This document shows positions 38,791-49,279 of a stretch of 64,000 nucleotides of DNA, in pieces. The notes below the pieces were generated by a model that saw nothing but the letters and a program-made list of their open reading frames with translations, searched no databases and had not been told where the DNA came from. The stretch's first letter is position 1. Every line of letters starts with the position of its first letter. Source of the stretch: Aureimonas sp. SK2 (GTDB lineage Bacteria; Pseudomonadota; Alphaproteobacteria; Rhizobiales; Rhizobiaceae); assembly GCF_029813115.1 (NCBI RefSeq), contig NZ_JAPZDS010000016.1, positions 41,670 to 105,669 on the forward strand, given 5' to 3'. Both the position numbers and the translations under genes were made by a program.

Positions 38791-39683
38791 TCGAGATTCT
38801 GAACCTGTTCGCGAAGCTGGTCGACCACGACCTTCAGCTCAAGGCCGATGGCGGTCAACGAGGTCGAATTGGACTTGGAGCACAGCGTATTCGATTCGCG
38901 GTTAAATTCCTGCGCCAGGAAATCCAGCCGCCGCCCGATCGGCCCGCCCTGCGCCAGCAGGTCGCGCCCGGCCTGGACGTGCGCCCGCAAACGATCGAGT
39001 TCCTCGCGCACGTCGGCACGCGTCGCGATCAGCGCGGCCTCGGCATGGAGCCGCGCCGGATCGAGCGCCGCACCGGCGCCGGCCAGATCTGCCACCTGGC
39101 GCGCCAGCCGCTCGCGGATCGCCTCGACGCGCCGGCTCGGATCGGCTTCCGCCGCATCCGTCAGCCGCTCGATCTCGTCGATCCGCCCCGTTAGGATCGA
39201 GGCGAGCTGCTCCCCTTCCGCGGCGCGGGCTTCGGCCATGCAATCGACGGCCCGTTCCAGACCGGCCAAAACGTCGCGCTGGCGGATGGCGGTCTCGTCC
39301 GGCGTCGGCACGCGCTCGGCTACATCGATCACGCCGCGCAGAGCCAGCAGCCCGTCGGCCGATGGGATCGTCGCGTGCCCGTCGCGTACCAGCTCACCCG
39401 ACAGGCGCAGGACGGCATCGAGCATCTCGCGGTGGATGACGAAGGGCGGCGCTGCCTCTTCCACGCGGCGGAGGCTCAGGGATGCCTGGACATTGCCGCG
39501 GGACAGGCGGGCGCCGATCAACCGCCGCACGTCGCCCTCGATCCCCTCGAGGCCGGGCGGAAGCCGGAGACGGACCTCCAGCGTCTTGCCATTGACGGAG
39601 CGCAGCTCCCAGACGAAGGACGCGTCGCGCGTTTCCCCCTCGAACCGGGCGAAGCCCGTCATGCTGTTCACGGGCATCGTCAC
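38787..39683 (-). CDS. yicC: YicC/YloC family endoribonuclease
   Basis: 298-aa protein of the YicC family, whose members in E. coli and B. subtilis are endoribonucleases acting in RNA turnover. The N-terminal [12 protein letters not shown] and the [20 protein letters not shown] block, plus the C-terminal [22 protein letters not shown], are diagnostic. Upstream of gmk with a 4-nt overlap, a long-conserved pairing. Its stop-side partner gmk and its own upstream neighbour mltG are all leftward. Confidence 0.93.
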   Translation of the reverse strand: MTMPVNSMTGFARFEGETRDASFVWELRSVNGKTLEVRLRLPPGLEGIEGDVRRLIGARLSRGNVQASLSLRRVEEAAPPFVIHREMLDAVLRLSGELVRDGHATIPSADGLLALRGVIDVAERVPTPDETAIRQRDVLAGLERAVDCMAEARAAEGEQLASILTGRIDEIERLTDAAEADPSRRVEAIRERLARQVADLAGAGAALDPARLHAEAALIATRADVREELDRLRAHVQAGRDLLAQGGPIGRRLDFLAQEFNRESNTLCSKSNSTSLTAIGLELKVVVDQLREQVQNLE

Positions 39684-39712
39684 CTCTGTGATGCGGACGC
39701 GGTGGTCCGATT

Positions 39713-40852
39713 CTACTGCGCGGCCGCCGGTTGGGCCTGCTCACGCGCGGCGGCCGCGTCGCGCTCGATCTGACGGTACCGGCGCACGTTGGCGTTGTGC
39801 TCGTTGAGCGTGCGGGCGAAGGCGTGGCCGCCCGTGCCGTCGGCCACGAAGTAGAGATCCTCGGTGTCGAGCGGATGGGCCACCGCCTCCAACGAGGCGC
39901 GACCGGGATTGGCGATCGGGCCGGGCGGCAGGCCGCGGATCACATAGGTGTTGTAGGGCGTCGCGCCGGCGATGTGGGACTGGCGGATCGGCTCGTCCGA
40001 CGGCTTCCCCGCCCCGCCCCAGACGCCGTAGATGATGGTCGGGTCCGACTGGAGCCGCATGCCGTCGCGCAGGCGGTTGATGAAGACGGAGGCGACGTGC
40101 GGCCGCTCGCTCGCGATGCCCGTCTCCTTCTCGACGATCGAGGCGAGCGTGACGAACTCGCCGATGTCCCTGATTGGCAAGCCGTCCTGCCGACCGTCCC
40201 AGATCGTCTGGACGAGTTCGGTCTGCGCCGCCGCCATGCGCTCCACCATCGCCGCGCGGGTCATGCCGCGGGTGAAGGTGTAGGTCTCCGGCAGCAATGT
40301 GCCTTCCGCCACCATGGGCGGCAGATCGCCGATCAGCACGGGATCGGCTTCGAGCCGCGCGTAGATCTGGTGGACCGTCCACCCCTCGGGGATCGTCACC
40401 GCGTGTTGGATCGACTTGCCGCTTCGCAGCGTCTCCATCACGCTGCGCATGCTGGCCCCCGGGGCGAAGGCGTATTCACCCGCGCGCAGGCCGGTGTCGG
40501 TGCCGCCGCCCATCTGCTCGACGCGCGAATTGAGCCGCCAGCCGTATTCGAAGACCTCGGCATTGCTGACGATGCCGGCCTGCTCCAGTCCGCTGGCGGT
40601 GTCCGCCAGGTTGCCGCCGCGCGGCACGAGGTAGGTGGCTTCGGCCTCGAGCGGGCCGGGCGCATCGAACGTCCTCTTGCCCCAATAGAAGATGGCGCCG
40701 GCAGCGATCGCTGCGACGAGGGCCAGGCTGAAGGCGAAGTTCAGGAGGATCACGAAACCGTTGCGCGCGTGGCGCGACCGGCGCTTGGGCTTGCCCTTGC
40801 GCTCGGCGATCTCGATTCCCGGCTCGAACTGCTCGTCGGGACCATGGGTCAC
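39713..40852 (-). CDS. mltG: Endolytic murein transglycosylase MltG
   Basis: 379-aa inner-membrane lytic transglycosylase that ends growing glycan strands. One membrane helix near residues 32-55 anchors a periplasmic LysM-like subdomain and the YceG fold; the catalytic Glu lies in ASIVEKETG, and VFINRLRDGMRLQSDPT and PYNTYVIRGLPPGPIANPG are family marks. Cytoplasmic N-terminus is basic and disordered. In the fabF-to-gmk leftward cluster. Confidence 0.95.
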   Translation of the reverse strand: MTHGPDEQFEPGIEIAERKGKPKRRSRHARNGFVILLNFAFSLALVAAIAAGAIFYWGKRTFDAPGPLEAEATYLVPRGGNLADTASGLEQAGIVSNAEVFEYGWRLNSRVEQMGGGTDTGLRAGEYAFAPGASMRSVMETLRSGKSIQHAVTIPEGWTVHQIYARLEADPVLIGDLPPMVAEGTLLPETYTFTRGMTRAAMVERMAAAQTELVQTIWDGRQDGLPIRDIGEFVTLASIVEKETGIASERPHVASVFINRLRDGMRLQSDPTIIYGVWGGAGKPSDEPIRQSHIAGATPYNTYVIRGLPPGPIANPGRASLEAVAHPLDTEDLYFVADGTGGHAFARTLNEHNANVRRYRQIERDAAAAREQAQPAAAQ

Positions 40853-40990
40853 GGCGGACCTCCCTCTGCACTGTGGGGGAAAGCGTCGGCCGTCCGAGCT
40901 TCCTTCGCCGATCCGCCGCAGGGCATTGCCGCGCCTTTAGGGGAATCGTCCGCCGGTAGCAGCATTCGAATGTGGCGAAAGCCCGAAGGC

Positions 40991-42256
<1,266 letters not shown>

Positions 42257-42298
42257 TCCGAACTCTTGGGTACCGAGACGGGCGAACCCGCCTTGTCG

Positions 42299-42535
42299 TT
42301 AGGCCTGGTTCTTCTCAATGAACTTCACGGCGTCGCCGACCGTGAGGATGGTCTCGGCCGCGTCGTCCGGAATCTCGACGCCGAACTCTTCCTCGAACGC
42401 CATGACGAGCTCGACCGTGTCGAGGCTGTCGGCACCGAGGTCGTCGATGAACGAGGCGTTCTCGGTGACCTTCTCCTGCTCGACGCCCAGGTGCTCGACG
42501 ACGATCTTCTTCACCCGTTCAGCGGTATCGCTCAT
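42299..42535 (-). CDS. acpP: Acyl carrier protein
   Basis: 78-aa carrier for growing acyl chains; Ser37 in GADSLDTVE takes the 4'-phosphopantetheine. Two ATG codons lie in frame (42541 and 42535). AGAGGA upstream is about 7 nt from the second and only 1-2 nt from the first, so the second is chosen; it also gives the conserved [10 protein letters not shown]-terminus. Strongly acidic, normal length. It has its own candidate promoter, fitting the high expression usual for ACP. Confidence 0.96.
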   Translation of the reverse strand: MSDTAERVKKIVVEHLGVEQEKVTENASFIDDLGADSLDTVELVMAFEEEFGVEIPDDAAETILTVGDAVKFIEKNQA

Positions 42536-42568
42536 GGTCATTCCTCTGTTGAGATGGCTTTCGCCGTT

Positions 42569-42597
42569 TCGTTAGACGCCGGGGTCCCGTTAATCAA
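42569..42597 (-). promoter_or_regulatory. Candidate sigma-70 promoter of acpP
   Basis: On the minus strand TTGATT (42592-42597) and TAACGA (42569-42574) are spaced 17 nt, about 34 nt before the chosen acpP start, within the 175-nt gap after fabG. Confidence 0.5.
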
Positions 42598-42710
42598 GCG
42601 TAACCCCGTCGGCGTTGGTCCCGCCCCGCCATCTTCGAGATGTGGGCGGATTCGGGAACTTGGCGAGGCCTGCGGCTTAGCATGGCCGCAGCGCCTCGGC
42701 CAAGGGAAGT

Positions 42711-43448
42711 TCAGATCATCGCCATGCCGCCGTTGACGTGCAGCGTCTGGCCGGTGACGTAGGCCGCTTCCTCCGACGCCAGGTAGAGCGCGGCGGCGGC
42801 GATCTCGGACGGCTGGCCCATCCGCTTCATGGGGATCGCGCCCATGATGGCGTCGGTCTGCTTCTCGTTGAGCTTGCCGGTCATGGCGCTCTCGATGAAG
42901 CCGGGGGCGATGCAGTTCACCGTAACGTTGCGCGAGGCGATCTCCTGCGCGAGCGACTTGGAGAAGCCGATCATGCCGGCCTTGGCGGCGCAGTAGTTGG
43001 CCTGGCCGGGATTGCCGGTGACGCCGACGATGGACGTGATGTTGACGATGCGGCCGTAGCGCCGGCGCATCATCTGGTGCGTCAGGGCGCGGGTCAGGCG
43101 GAAGGCGGCCGTGAGATCCACCTCGATCACCCGGTCCCAGTCCTCGTCCGACATGCGCACGAACAGGCCGTCCTTGGTGATGCCCGCGTTGTTGACGAGG
43201 ATGTCGACCCCGCCGAGTTCCTTGTCCGCCGTCTCGGCGAGACCCGCCTGCCCGTCGCGGCTGCCGAGATCGGCGGGGAAGACATGCGCCCGCTCGCCGA
43301 GGGAGCCGGCGAGCTCGTCCAGCTTCTCGCGACGCGTGCCGTGGAGGCCGACGGTGGCGCCCGCCTGATGGAGCGTGCGCGCGATGGCTTCGCCGATGCC
43401 GCCGCTGGCGCCGGTGACGAGGGCCTTGCGGCCGGTGAGGTCGAACAT
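42711..43448 (-). CDS. fabG: 3-oxoacyl-ACP reductase
   Basis: 245-aa NADPH-dependent short-chain dehydrogenase reducing beta-ketoacyl-ACP. Cofactor motif TGASGGIG (12-19), NNAG at 86-89, catalytic S139, Y152 and K156 (YCAAK), ending HVNGGMAMI as in FabG. Followed by acpP and preceded by fabD at 24 nt, so part of the fab operon. Confidence 0.97.
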   Translation of the reverse strand: MFDLTGRKALVTGASGGIGEAIARTLHQAGATVGLHGTRREKLDELAGSLGERAHVFPADLGSRDGQAGLAETADKELGGVDILVNNAGITKDGLFVRMSDEDWDRVIEVDLTAAFRLTRALTHQMMRRRYGRIVNITSIVGVTGNPGQANYCAAKAGMIGFSKSLAQEIASRNVTVNCIAPGFIESAMTGKLNEKQTDAIMGAIPMKRMGQPSEIAAAALYLASEEAAYVTGQTLHVNGGMAMI

Positions 43449-43472
43449 GTGCCGCTTCCTTTCGTTATCGTG

Positions 43473-44414
43473 TCAGCCGAGGCGCGCCAGCGCCGGCTCG
43501 ATGTCGGCCGGCTTGCCGACGCTGAGCGCGGACAGGCGGGCGTCGATCCGCTTGGCGAGCCCCGCGAGAACCTTGCCGCTGCCGACCTCGAACAGGAGAT
43601 CGACGCCCCCGTCGGCGAGATAGGTCATGCTTTCGCGCCAGCGCACCTGACCCGTCACCTGCTCCACCAGCCGGGCGCGGATTTCCTCGGGGTCGGATAT
43701 GGCCGATGCGAGGACATTGGCGACGAGCGGAACGCACGGCGCGAGGATCGTCGCCTCGGCCAGCGCCTCCTGCATCCGGTCCGCGGCCGGCTGCATGAGC
43801 ATGGAATGGAACGGTGCGGAGACCGACAGCGGGATGGCGCGCTTGGCGCCGGCCGCCTGCGCCGCCTCCATCGCCCGCTCGACCGCCGCCTTGGTGCCGG
43901 AGATGACGATCTGCCCGCCGCCGTTGTCGTTAGCGATCTGGCAGACGCCGCCCTGGCCCGCTTCGGCGCAGACTGCCTGAAGCGCGTTGTGGTCGAGCCC
44001 CAGGATGGCCGCCATGGCACCTTCGCCGGGCGCGACGGCCTGTTGCATGGCATCGCCGCGGATCCGGAGGAGCCGGGCTGCATCGGCGATCGACAGCGAG
44101 CCGGCCGCGGCCAGCGCGGAGTACTCGCCGAGCGAGTGGCCGGCCACGAATTGGGCCGAGGCGCCGAGATCGAAGCCCTTGGCCTCCATCGCGCGCAACG
44201 TAGCCAGCGACACAGCCATGAGCGCCGGCTGGGCGTTGGCCGTCAGCGTCAGCTCGTCTTCGGGGCCGTTCCAGATCAGTTCGCTGAGCTTCTGACCGAG
44301 CGCGTCGTCGACCTGCTGGAAGACACAGCGGCTCTCGGGAAACGCCTCGGCGAGATCGCGCCCCATGCCCACGGCCTGGCTACCCTGTCCGGGAAAAATC
44401 ACGGCAAGCGACAT
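43473..44414 (-). CDS. fabD: Malonyl-CoA--ACP transacylase
   Basis: 313-aa transferase loading malonyl onto ACP. Nucleophile S94 in GHSLGEYSA and catalytic H203 in APFHSMLM are present; opens AVIFPGQGSQAVGMG. First gene of the leftward fab cluster. Its start lies about 240 nt from the divergent GGDEF gene, and the shared region should hold its promoter, though none is clear. Confidence 0.97.
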   Translation of the reverse strand: MSLAVIFPGQGSQAVGMGRDLAEAFPESRCVFQQVDDALGQKLSELIWNGPEDELTLTANAQPALMAVSLATLRAMEAKGFDLGASAQFVAGHSLGEYSALAAAGSLSIADAARLLRIRGDAMQQAVAPGEGAMAAILGLDHNALQAVCAEAGQGGVCQIANDNGGGQIVISGTKAAVERAMEAAQAAGAKRAIPLSVSAPFHSMLMQPAADRMQEALAEATILAPCVPLVANVLASAISDPEEIRARLVEQVTGQVRWRESMTYLADGGVDLLFEVGSGKVLAGLAKRIDARLSALSVGKPADIEPALARLG

Positions 44415-44656
44415 TGCGGCCTCCCTGTCCTATCGTTGGGCAGGGTGATGGGCAGGCGGGCACGGCCTGTCAAGGTTGCGCAGGTCCGTCACGGCTTTCC
44501 ACAATCCGTAAGTCAGCCAATCGAACGGGCGGTCCCGCGTTAAGGAGGCGGAAACCCTGCACGCTTTACGTTACGGCAATCCTGGGAAACAAACCCGCGC
44601 CTTACGGTTTCACCGATGCTCCGCAGGAGCGAAGCACGGCGGGTTGCAGGACAGGC

Positions 44657-46372
44657 ATGCAGCGGGAGAATCATGTGACGCATCGCACGGCTCATGCCGG
44701 GCCGGCCTGTCGTGGTCTCACGTCGGAAGCCGGTCATGACGAATTCGCGCTCCTGGATACGGTGCCGGTCGGGATCGTCGTGTTGAAGGCCGACGCGAGC
44801 GTCCTTTACGCCAACAAAGCCGCCCATCTCCTTTTTCAGACGGACGGCGAGACGCTCTCGCTTGCCGACGTTCTCTGCCCCACCGACGCCAGGGAGATCC
44901 AGGACCACCTTCGCAGCGGCAACCAGTTCGAGGCGCTCGTCGCCGGCCAGCATCATCACCGGCACGTCACGGTCAGCGTCGCCGAAGCGTCGACGGAGCA
45001 CGGCCGGGACTACGTTCTCAGCGTCACCGACATCACTCCCCTGAAGCGCGCGACCGAGCGCGCGGAGTTCCTGGCCCACCACGATCCGCTGACGAGGCTG
45101 GGAAACCGGGCGCTTCTTCAGTCCGTCTGGGATGTTCTCGAGGAAAGGCTGGCGTCGGGGCGGGTCGAGATCCACGCGATGGCGCTCGACCTCGATCACT
45201 TCAAGGAGGTCAACGACGCCCACGGCCATGCCGTCGGCGACATCGTGCTGCGACAGGCGGCCACCCGCCTGCGCGAGGTCGTGGGCGAGGCGGGGCACGT
45301 CTTCCGCTTCGGCGGCGACGAGTTCTTCGTGCTGATCGACGACGTTCCGCGCTCGCTGGCCGTCGAGCTCGGGCAGATGATCGTGGCGGATCTCAGCCGG
45401 CCGATGACCGTCCTCGGGCACGAGATCACCATCGGCTGCTCGATCGGGATCGCGTCGGCCCCGCTCGACGGGGTTCTCCGCGATCCGCTGCACCGCGCGG
45501 CCGATCTCGCGCTCTACGACGTGAAGCGCAACGGCCGCGGCAACGTCGCCTGCTTCGACCCGATGCAGGAACAGGAACTCCTGAACCGCCGGCTGCTGCA
45601 GGCGGACCTAGTTCTCGCCCTCGCCAACGACGCGCTCGACATCGCGTTCCGGCCGCAGGTCGATACGCTGACCTGCGAGACGAAGGCCTACGAGGTCGCG
45701 GTGGCCTGGACCAACCGGCGCACCGGCGGGCAATTGGACGGCGCCGACCTCGCGTTTCTCGCCGAGGACACCGGGCTGCGGCACATTCTCGACCTTTGGA
45801 CGGTTCGAGTGGCCATCGAGCGCTTTGCCGACATCGCTGCCGAAGCGGCCCGACCGCCGCTTCTCTGCGTCGAGCTGGGGGCCTCGACGCTCTTGCGCCA
45901 CGACATCGCGGACATCCTCGTCGATGCCCTGGGGCAGCGGGGGCTGGCTCCCGAAAGGCTGGAGGTCCAGATCGCCGAGACCGCCATGGCGGATGGCGGA
46001 GGCGACCTCGAGCGGGCCGTCGAGCGGCTGCAGGGATTCGGCATCCATCTCGTCGTGGGCGGCTTCTGCGTCCGCCGGCAGACGCTGCGCTACCTCCGTT
46101 CGCTCGGCGTGAAGCGGGTGAAGGTGGACCGGCGGACCGCGCAGGACCTGATCGGCGACGACGAAGAGGACGCGAACGCCCTTGTCGAGGCCCTTGCGGT
46201 CCTGTGCAGACGCCTCGAAATAGAGCTGTCGGTCGACGGGATCGAGACCGCGCGGCAATGGGATTCTCTGCGGAAGCTGGGCTCCATTCGCGCTCAAGGC
46301 CCATTCCTCGAACCGCCCGGCATGCCGGCCGGGGCGGCCGGGAAGGCGGCCGCCGAACAGGCGACGGCCTGA
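44657..46372 (+). CDS. PAS-GGDEF-EAL protein with degenerate EAL domain
   Basis: 571 aa. A PAS domain (about 26-125) leads into a GGDEF domain (about 138-300) with intact GGDEF at 219-223, so diguanylate cyclase activity is likely. The product-inhibition RxxD site just before it is replaced by GEAG. The EAL domain (about 312-550) keeps E346 and K489, but the metal ligands are lost: the usual DDFG pair is G468-G469, the Glu of the EITE motif is Q438, and the VNLS Asn is E406. It should not hydrolyse c-di-GMP and may only bind it. A GTG at 44675 after GGGAG is an alternative start. Soluble; no membrane helices. Sensory input and partners unknown. Confidence 0.88.
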   Translation: MQRENHVTHRTAHAGPACRGLTSEAGHDEFALLDTVPVGIVVLKADASVLYANKAAHLLFQTDGETLSLADVLCPTDAREIQDHLRSGNQFEALVAGQHHHRHVTVSVAEASTEHGRDYVLSVTDITPLKRATERAEFLAHHDPLTRLGNRALLQSVWDVLEERLASGRVEIHAMALDLDHFKEVNDAHGHAVGDIVLRQAATRLREVVGEAGHVFRFGGDEFFVLIDDVPRSLAVELGQMIVADLSRPMTVLGHEITIGCSIGIASAPLDGVLRDPLHRAADLALYDVKRNGRGNVACFDPMQEQELLNRRLLQADLVLALANDALDIAFRPQVDTLTCETKAYEVAVAWTNRRTGGQLDGADLAFLAEDTGLRHILDLWTVRVAIERFADIAAEAARPPLLCVELGASTLLRHDIADILVDALGQRGLAPERLEVQIAETAMADGGGDLERAVERLQGFGIHLVVGGFCVRRQTLRYLRSLGVKRVKVDRRTAQDLIGDDEEDANALVEALAVLCRRLEIELSVDGIETARQWDSLRKLGSIRAQGPFLEPPGMPAGAAGKAAAEQATA

Positions 46373-46640
46373 GCGTTCCGGCAGAGCCTTGCCAATCCGC
46401 GGGCATTCGGTTATGGCCTGCCCCGTCATTGCCCGGGCGTCAGCCGGGGGCTGAACGGAAGACGGCTTCGAAAGGAGCCGATGGGGCGAGGCCAGCCTTG
46501 TCCCGACTTCCCGTGTTCCCGCTCTCGACCGTCTCTATCGACGCGCCTTTCCGCCCCCGGCCCCATGGGCCACCAGGAGAGTCGCAGAGGCTTAGCCGCT
46601 GTCGCCGGGCATATGCGCAACCGATGGAAAGGCAAACGCC

Positions 46641-47078
46641 ATGGCTCTCTACGAGCACGTTTTCCTTGCCCGACAGGACATCAGCGGCCAGCAGGTCGAG
46701 GCGCTCGTGGAACAGTACCGCGGCGTGATCGAGGCCAATGGCGGCAAGGTCGGCAAGGTCGAGAATTGGGGTCTCAAGACCCTCACCTACCGGATCAAGA
46801 AGAACCGGAAGGCCTACTACACGCTCATGAACATCGACGCCCCTTCGGCGGCCGTCGATGAGATGGAGCGCCAGATGCGCTTCAACGAAGACATCCTGCG
46901 CTACATGACCGTCCGCGTCGAAGAGCTCGACGAGGGCCAGTCCGCGATGATGCAGAAGCGCGACGACCGTCCGCGCCGTGGCGACCGTGACGGTGGCGAT
47001 CGCCCCCGCCGCGAGGACCGTCCGCGCCGCGAGGACGACGATCGTCCCCGCCGTCCGCGCACCGAGGAGGCCGCGTAA
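46641..47078 (+). CDS. rpsF: 30S ribosomal protein S6
   Basis: 145-aa S6; the conserved part ends near residue 100 and is followed by a charged tail of Arg/Asp/Glu-rich repeats ([19 protein letters not shown] pattern) typical of alphaproteobacteria. Begins [13 protein letters not shown] 268-nt leader separates it from the GGDEF gene; I could not see the S6:S18 autoregulatory motif with confidence. rpsR starts directly after the stop (no gap), so the S6/S18 pair is co-translated. Confidence 0.98.
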   Translation: MALYEHVFLARQDISGQQVEALVEQYRGVIEANGGKVGKVENWGLKTLTYRIKKNRKAYYTLMNIDAPSAAVDEMERQMRFNEDILRYMTVRVEELDEGQSAMMQKRDDRPRRGDRDGGDRPRREDRPRREDDDRPRRPRTEEAA

Positions 47079-47327
47079 ATGGTCGATATCGCCCAGCTCC
47101 CCACGCGCCGTCCGTTCCATCGTCGCCGCAAGTCCGACCCGTTCGCGTCGGGCGAGTCGCCGAAGATCGACTACAAGGACGTCCGTCTCCTGCAGCGCTA
47201 CATCTCCGAGCGCGGCAAGATTGTCCCGTCCCGCATCACGGCGGTCTCCCAGAAGAACCAGCGCGCCCTCGCCCAGGCGATCAAGCGCGCCCGCTTCCTG
47301 GGCCTCCTGCCCTACGTGATCAAGTAA
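47079..47327 (+). CDS. rpsR: 30S ribosomal protein S18
   Basis: 82-aa S18 with the conserved core [19 protein letters not shown] and [31 protein letters not shown]. It forms a heterodimer with S6, encoded just upstream. Two GC-rich hairpins without a T-tract (about 47336-47395) follow it and could limit read-through into the next gene. Confidence 0.98.
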   Translation: MVDIAQLPTRRPFHRRRKSDPFASGESPKIDYKDVRLLQRYISERGKIVPSRITAVSQKNQRALAQAIKRARFLGLLPYVIK

Positions 47328-47501
47328 GGTCCGGCCGGCGCCGTCCTTCGGCGCCGCCCGACCCTGTCTCCGGCGGCGGACTTCGGCCCGCCGCCCTTCC
47401 CCTTCCGCCGCGTTCGGTGCCGGCGACGAGGGAACCGCCCGAGATCCGAGTTGGGGCATCGTGCCCCTAACTGCCGCGCGCAGGACAGCGAAACGCAAGA
47501 A

Positions 47502-48425
47502 ATGACCTTTAGCGCCCTCCCCATCGGACTGGTCGCCGGCATGGCCGCGGCCCTCCTCTTCGCCGGACTGGTCACCCAGTCGCCCGGCGCGGTGGTGCTG
47601 GCGCTGGCCGCTCCCGTTCCCATCCTGATCGCCAGCCTCGGCTGGGGCAGCAAGGCCGGCTTCATCGCCGCCGCCGCCTCCGCCATCGCGATCGCCGCCT
47701 TCATGGGCGCCGCCCTGCCGGGCGTCACGATGCTTCTCGGCTCGGCCCTGCCGGCCGCCGTGATCGGCCATATGGCCGGCCTCGCACGACCGCGCGCGGA
47801 CGGTTCGAGCCTCGACTGGTATCCGCTGTCGCGCCTTCTGTTCGCATTGGTGGCGCTGGCGGCCGTCACCACGCTGGTGCTCGGCATGCTGCTCGGATAC
47901 GACGCCGCCGGGCTGGAGGCCGCCGTCACGGAAGCCCTTTCGTCGCAGCCGGACAGCCCGATCTCCGATCCCGAGCAGATCCGGGAGTTCGTCCGCCTCG
48001 TCGTCGGCGCCATTCCGTTCGTCCAGCCGATGCTGACGGTGCTGACGCTCGTCGCCTGCCTCTACATCTCGGCGGCGATCGTGCGCCTGAGCGGTCGCCT
48101 ACCGCGCCCGAAGGACGAGATCCCGGCCACCACGGCGCTGCCGAAGGCCGCGTTGCCGATCTTCGCGCTGGGTCTTGCGGCGTCGTTCCTGTCGGGGCCG
48201 GTGGGAACGCTCGGCGCCGTCGTGGCGGGCGCCTTCGGCACCGGCTTCACCCTCGTGGGTCTTGCGACCATGCACCGGCGCACGCGCGAACGCCCGGCGC
48301 GCGGGCTGATCCTGTTCTCGGCCTATGGCGCGATCTTTCTTCTGACCTTCCCGCTTCTCGCCTTCCTGGTTCTAGGCGTCTTCGACACCGCCAAGAACCG
48401 GGGGACGAGCCTTCCCCAATCCTGA
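47502..48425 (+). CDS. DUF2232-type membrane protein
   Basis: 307-aa integral membrane protein with seven or eight hydrophobic helices and few charged loops. In Rhizobiales a DUF2232/YybS-like protein of this size sits between rpsR and rplI, and this gene fits that slot. The start at 47502 (MTFSALP) is the ATG closest to the first helix; the frame is open to 47451. Function unknown; the position argues for co-expression with the ribosomal operon. Confidence 0.75.
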   Translation: MTFSALPIGLVAGMAAALLFAGLVTQSPGAVVLALAAPVPILIASLGWGSKAGFIAAAASAIAIAAFMGAALPGVTMLLGSALPAAVIGHMAGLARPRADGSSLDWYPLSRLLFALVALAAVTTLVLGMLLGYDAAGLEAAVTEALSSQPDSPISDPEQIREFVRLVVGAIPFVQPMLTVLTLVACLYISAAIVRLSGRLPRPKDEIPATTALPKAALPIFALGLAASFLSGPVGTLGAVVAGAFGTGFTLVGLATMHRRTRERPARGLILFSAYGAIFLLTFPLLAFLVLGVFDTAKNRGTSLPQS

Positions 48426-48449
48426 TCGTTCAACCCAAGGAACAAAACG

Positions 48450-49031
48450 ATGGAAGTCATTCTTCTCGAGCGTATCGCCCGCCTCGGCGGTCTCGGCGAC
48501 ACCGTGCGCGTGCGCGACGGCTTCGCCCGCAACTACCTCCTGCCGACCGGCCGTGCGCTGCGCGCCAACGAGGCCAACCGCGCCAAGTTCGAGGCCCAGA
48601 AGGCCTCGCTGATCGCGCGCAACGACGAGCGCCGCATCGAGGCCCAGGGCGTGGCCGACCAGCTCGACGGCCTGCGCCTCGTGATCGTGCGCTCGGCCGG
48701 CGAGACCGGCCAGCTCTACGGTTCGGTCTCGGCGCGCGACATCGCCGACATCCTCAAGGAGCAGGGCTACAACGTCAGCCGCAACTCGGTCGAGCTGAAC
48801 GTTCCGATCAAGTCGATCGGCCTCCACACCGTGAAGCTCGTCCTGCACGCCGAAGTGCAGTTCTCGATCGAGGTCAACGTCGCGCGCTCGCAGGACGAGG
48901 CCGAGCGTCAGGCCAAGGGCGAGAAGCTCAACTCGGCGGACGCCATCTACGGCGCCAACGAGGACGAGATCGTCCCGGGCGGCGGCGAGTTCTTCGAGGA
49001 CGGCGCCGACGGCGAGGACGACCGCGGCTGA
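48450..49031 (+). CDS. rplI: 50S ribosomal protein L9
   Basis: 193-aa L9: N-terminal rRNA-binding domain ([31 protein letters not shown]), a long helix, and the C-terminal domain, plus an acidic tail of about 45 residues common in alphaproteobacteria. CAAGGA precedes the ATG. Followed by a terminator-like hairpin. Confidence 0.98.
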   Translation: MEVILLERIARLGGLGDTVRVRDGFARNYLLPTGRALRANEANRAKFEAQKASLIARNDERRIEAQGVADQLDGLRLVIVRSAGETGQLYGSVSARDIADILKEQGYNVSRNSVELNVPIKSIGLHTVKLVLHAEVQFSIEVNVARSQDEAERQAKGEKLNSADAIYGANEDEIVPGGGEFFEDGADGEDDRG

Positions 49032-49079
49032 TAACCGGCGCGGTGCCCCGCTCGGGCGCCGCTTTCGCTGATCCACAAA

Positions 49080-49117
49080 GGGGCTCCCGGTTTCCACCGG
49101 GGGTCCCATTTCGTTTT
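49080..49117 (+). terminator. Terminator after rplI
   Basis: An 11-bp stem with one mismatch and one G-U pair (49080-49090 with 49097-49107) and a 6-nt loop, followed by ATTTCGTTTT. It lies 49 nt beyond the rplI stop and ends the rpsF-rplI transcript before dnaB. Confidence 0.6.
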
Positions 49118-49279
49118 GGGGACGGGCGCGGGCCACGACATTTCCACAGCCTGTCCACGACCTTTCCCGCATGCATGCGGGGCTGACGGACTTTTTGACC
49201 GCCGCCCTCTCGCATCGTTGGCGGTGACGCACGATCTCCGGTATGAGGAATGTTTACCCAATACCCGTGAGGTCGAGCG

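Noticed and set aside
46373..46640. S6:S18 autoregulatory leader before rpsF
   Set aside because: I could not identify the paired elements and conserved bulge with confidence in this 268-nt gap.
49200..49265. Promoter before dnaB (TTGGCG with TATGAG at 18 nt)
   Set aside because: Only weak matches; an alternative TTGACC nearby has no -10 box at the right distance.
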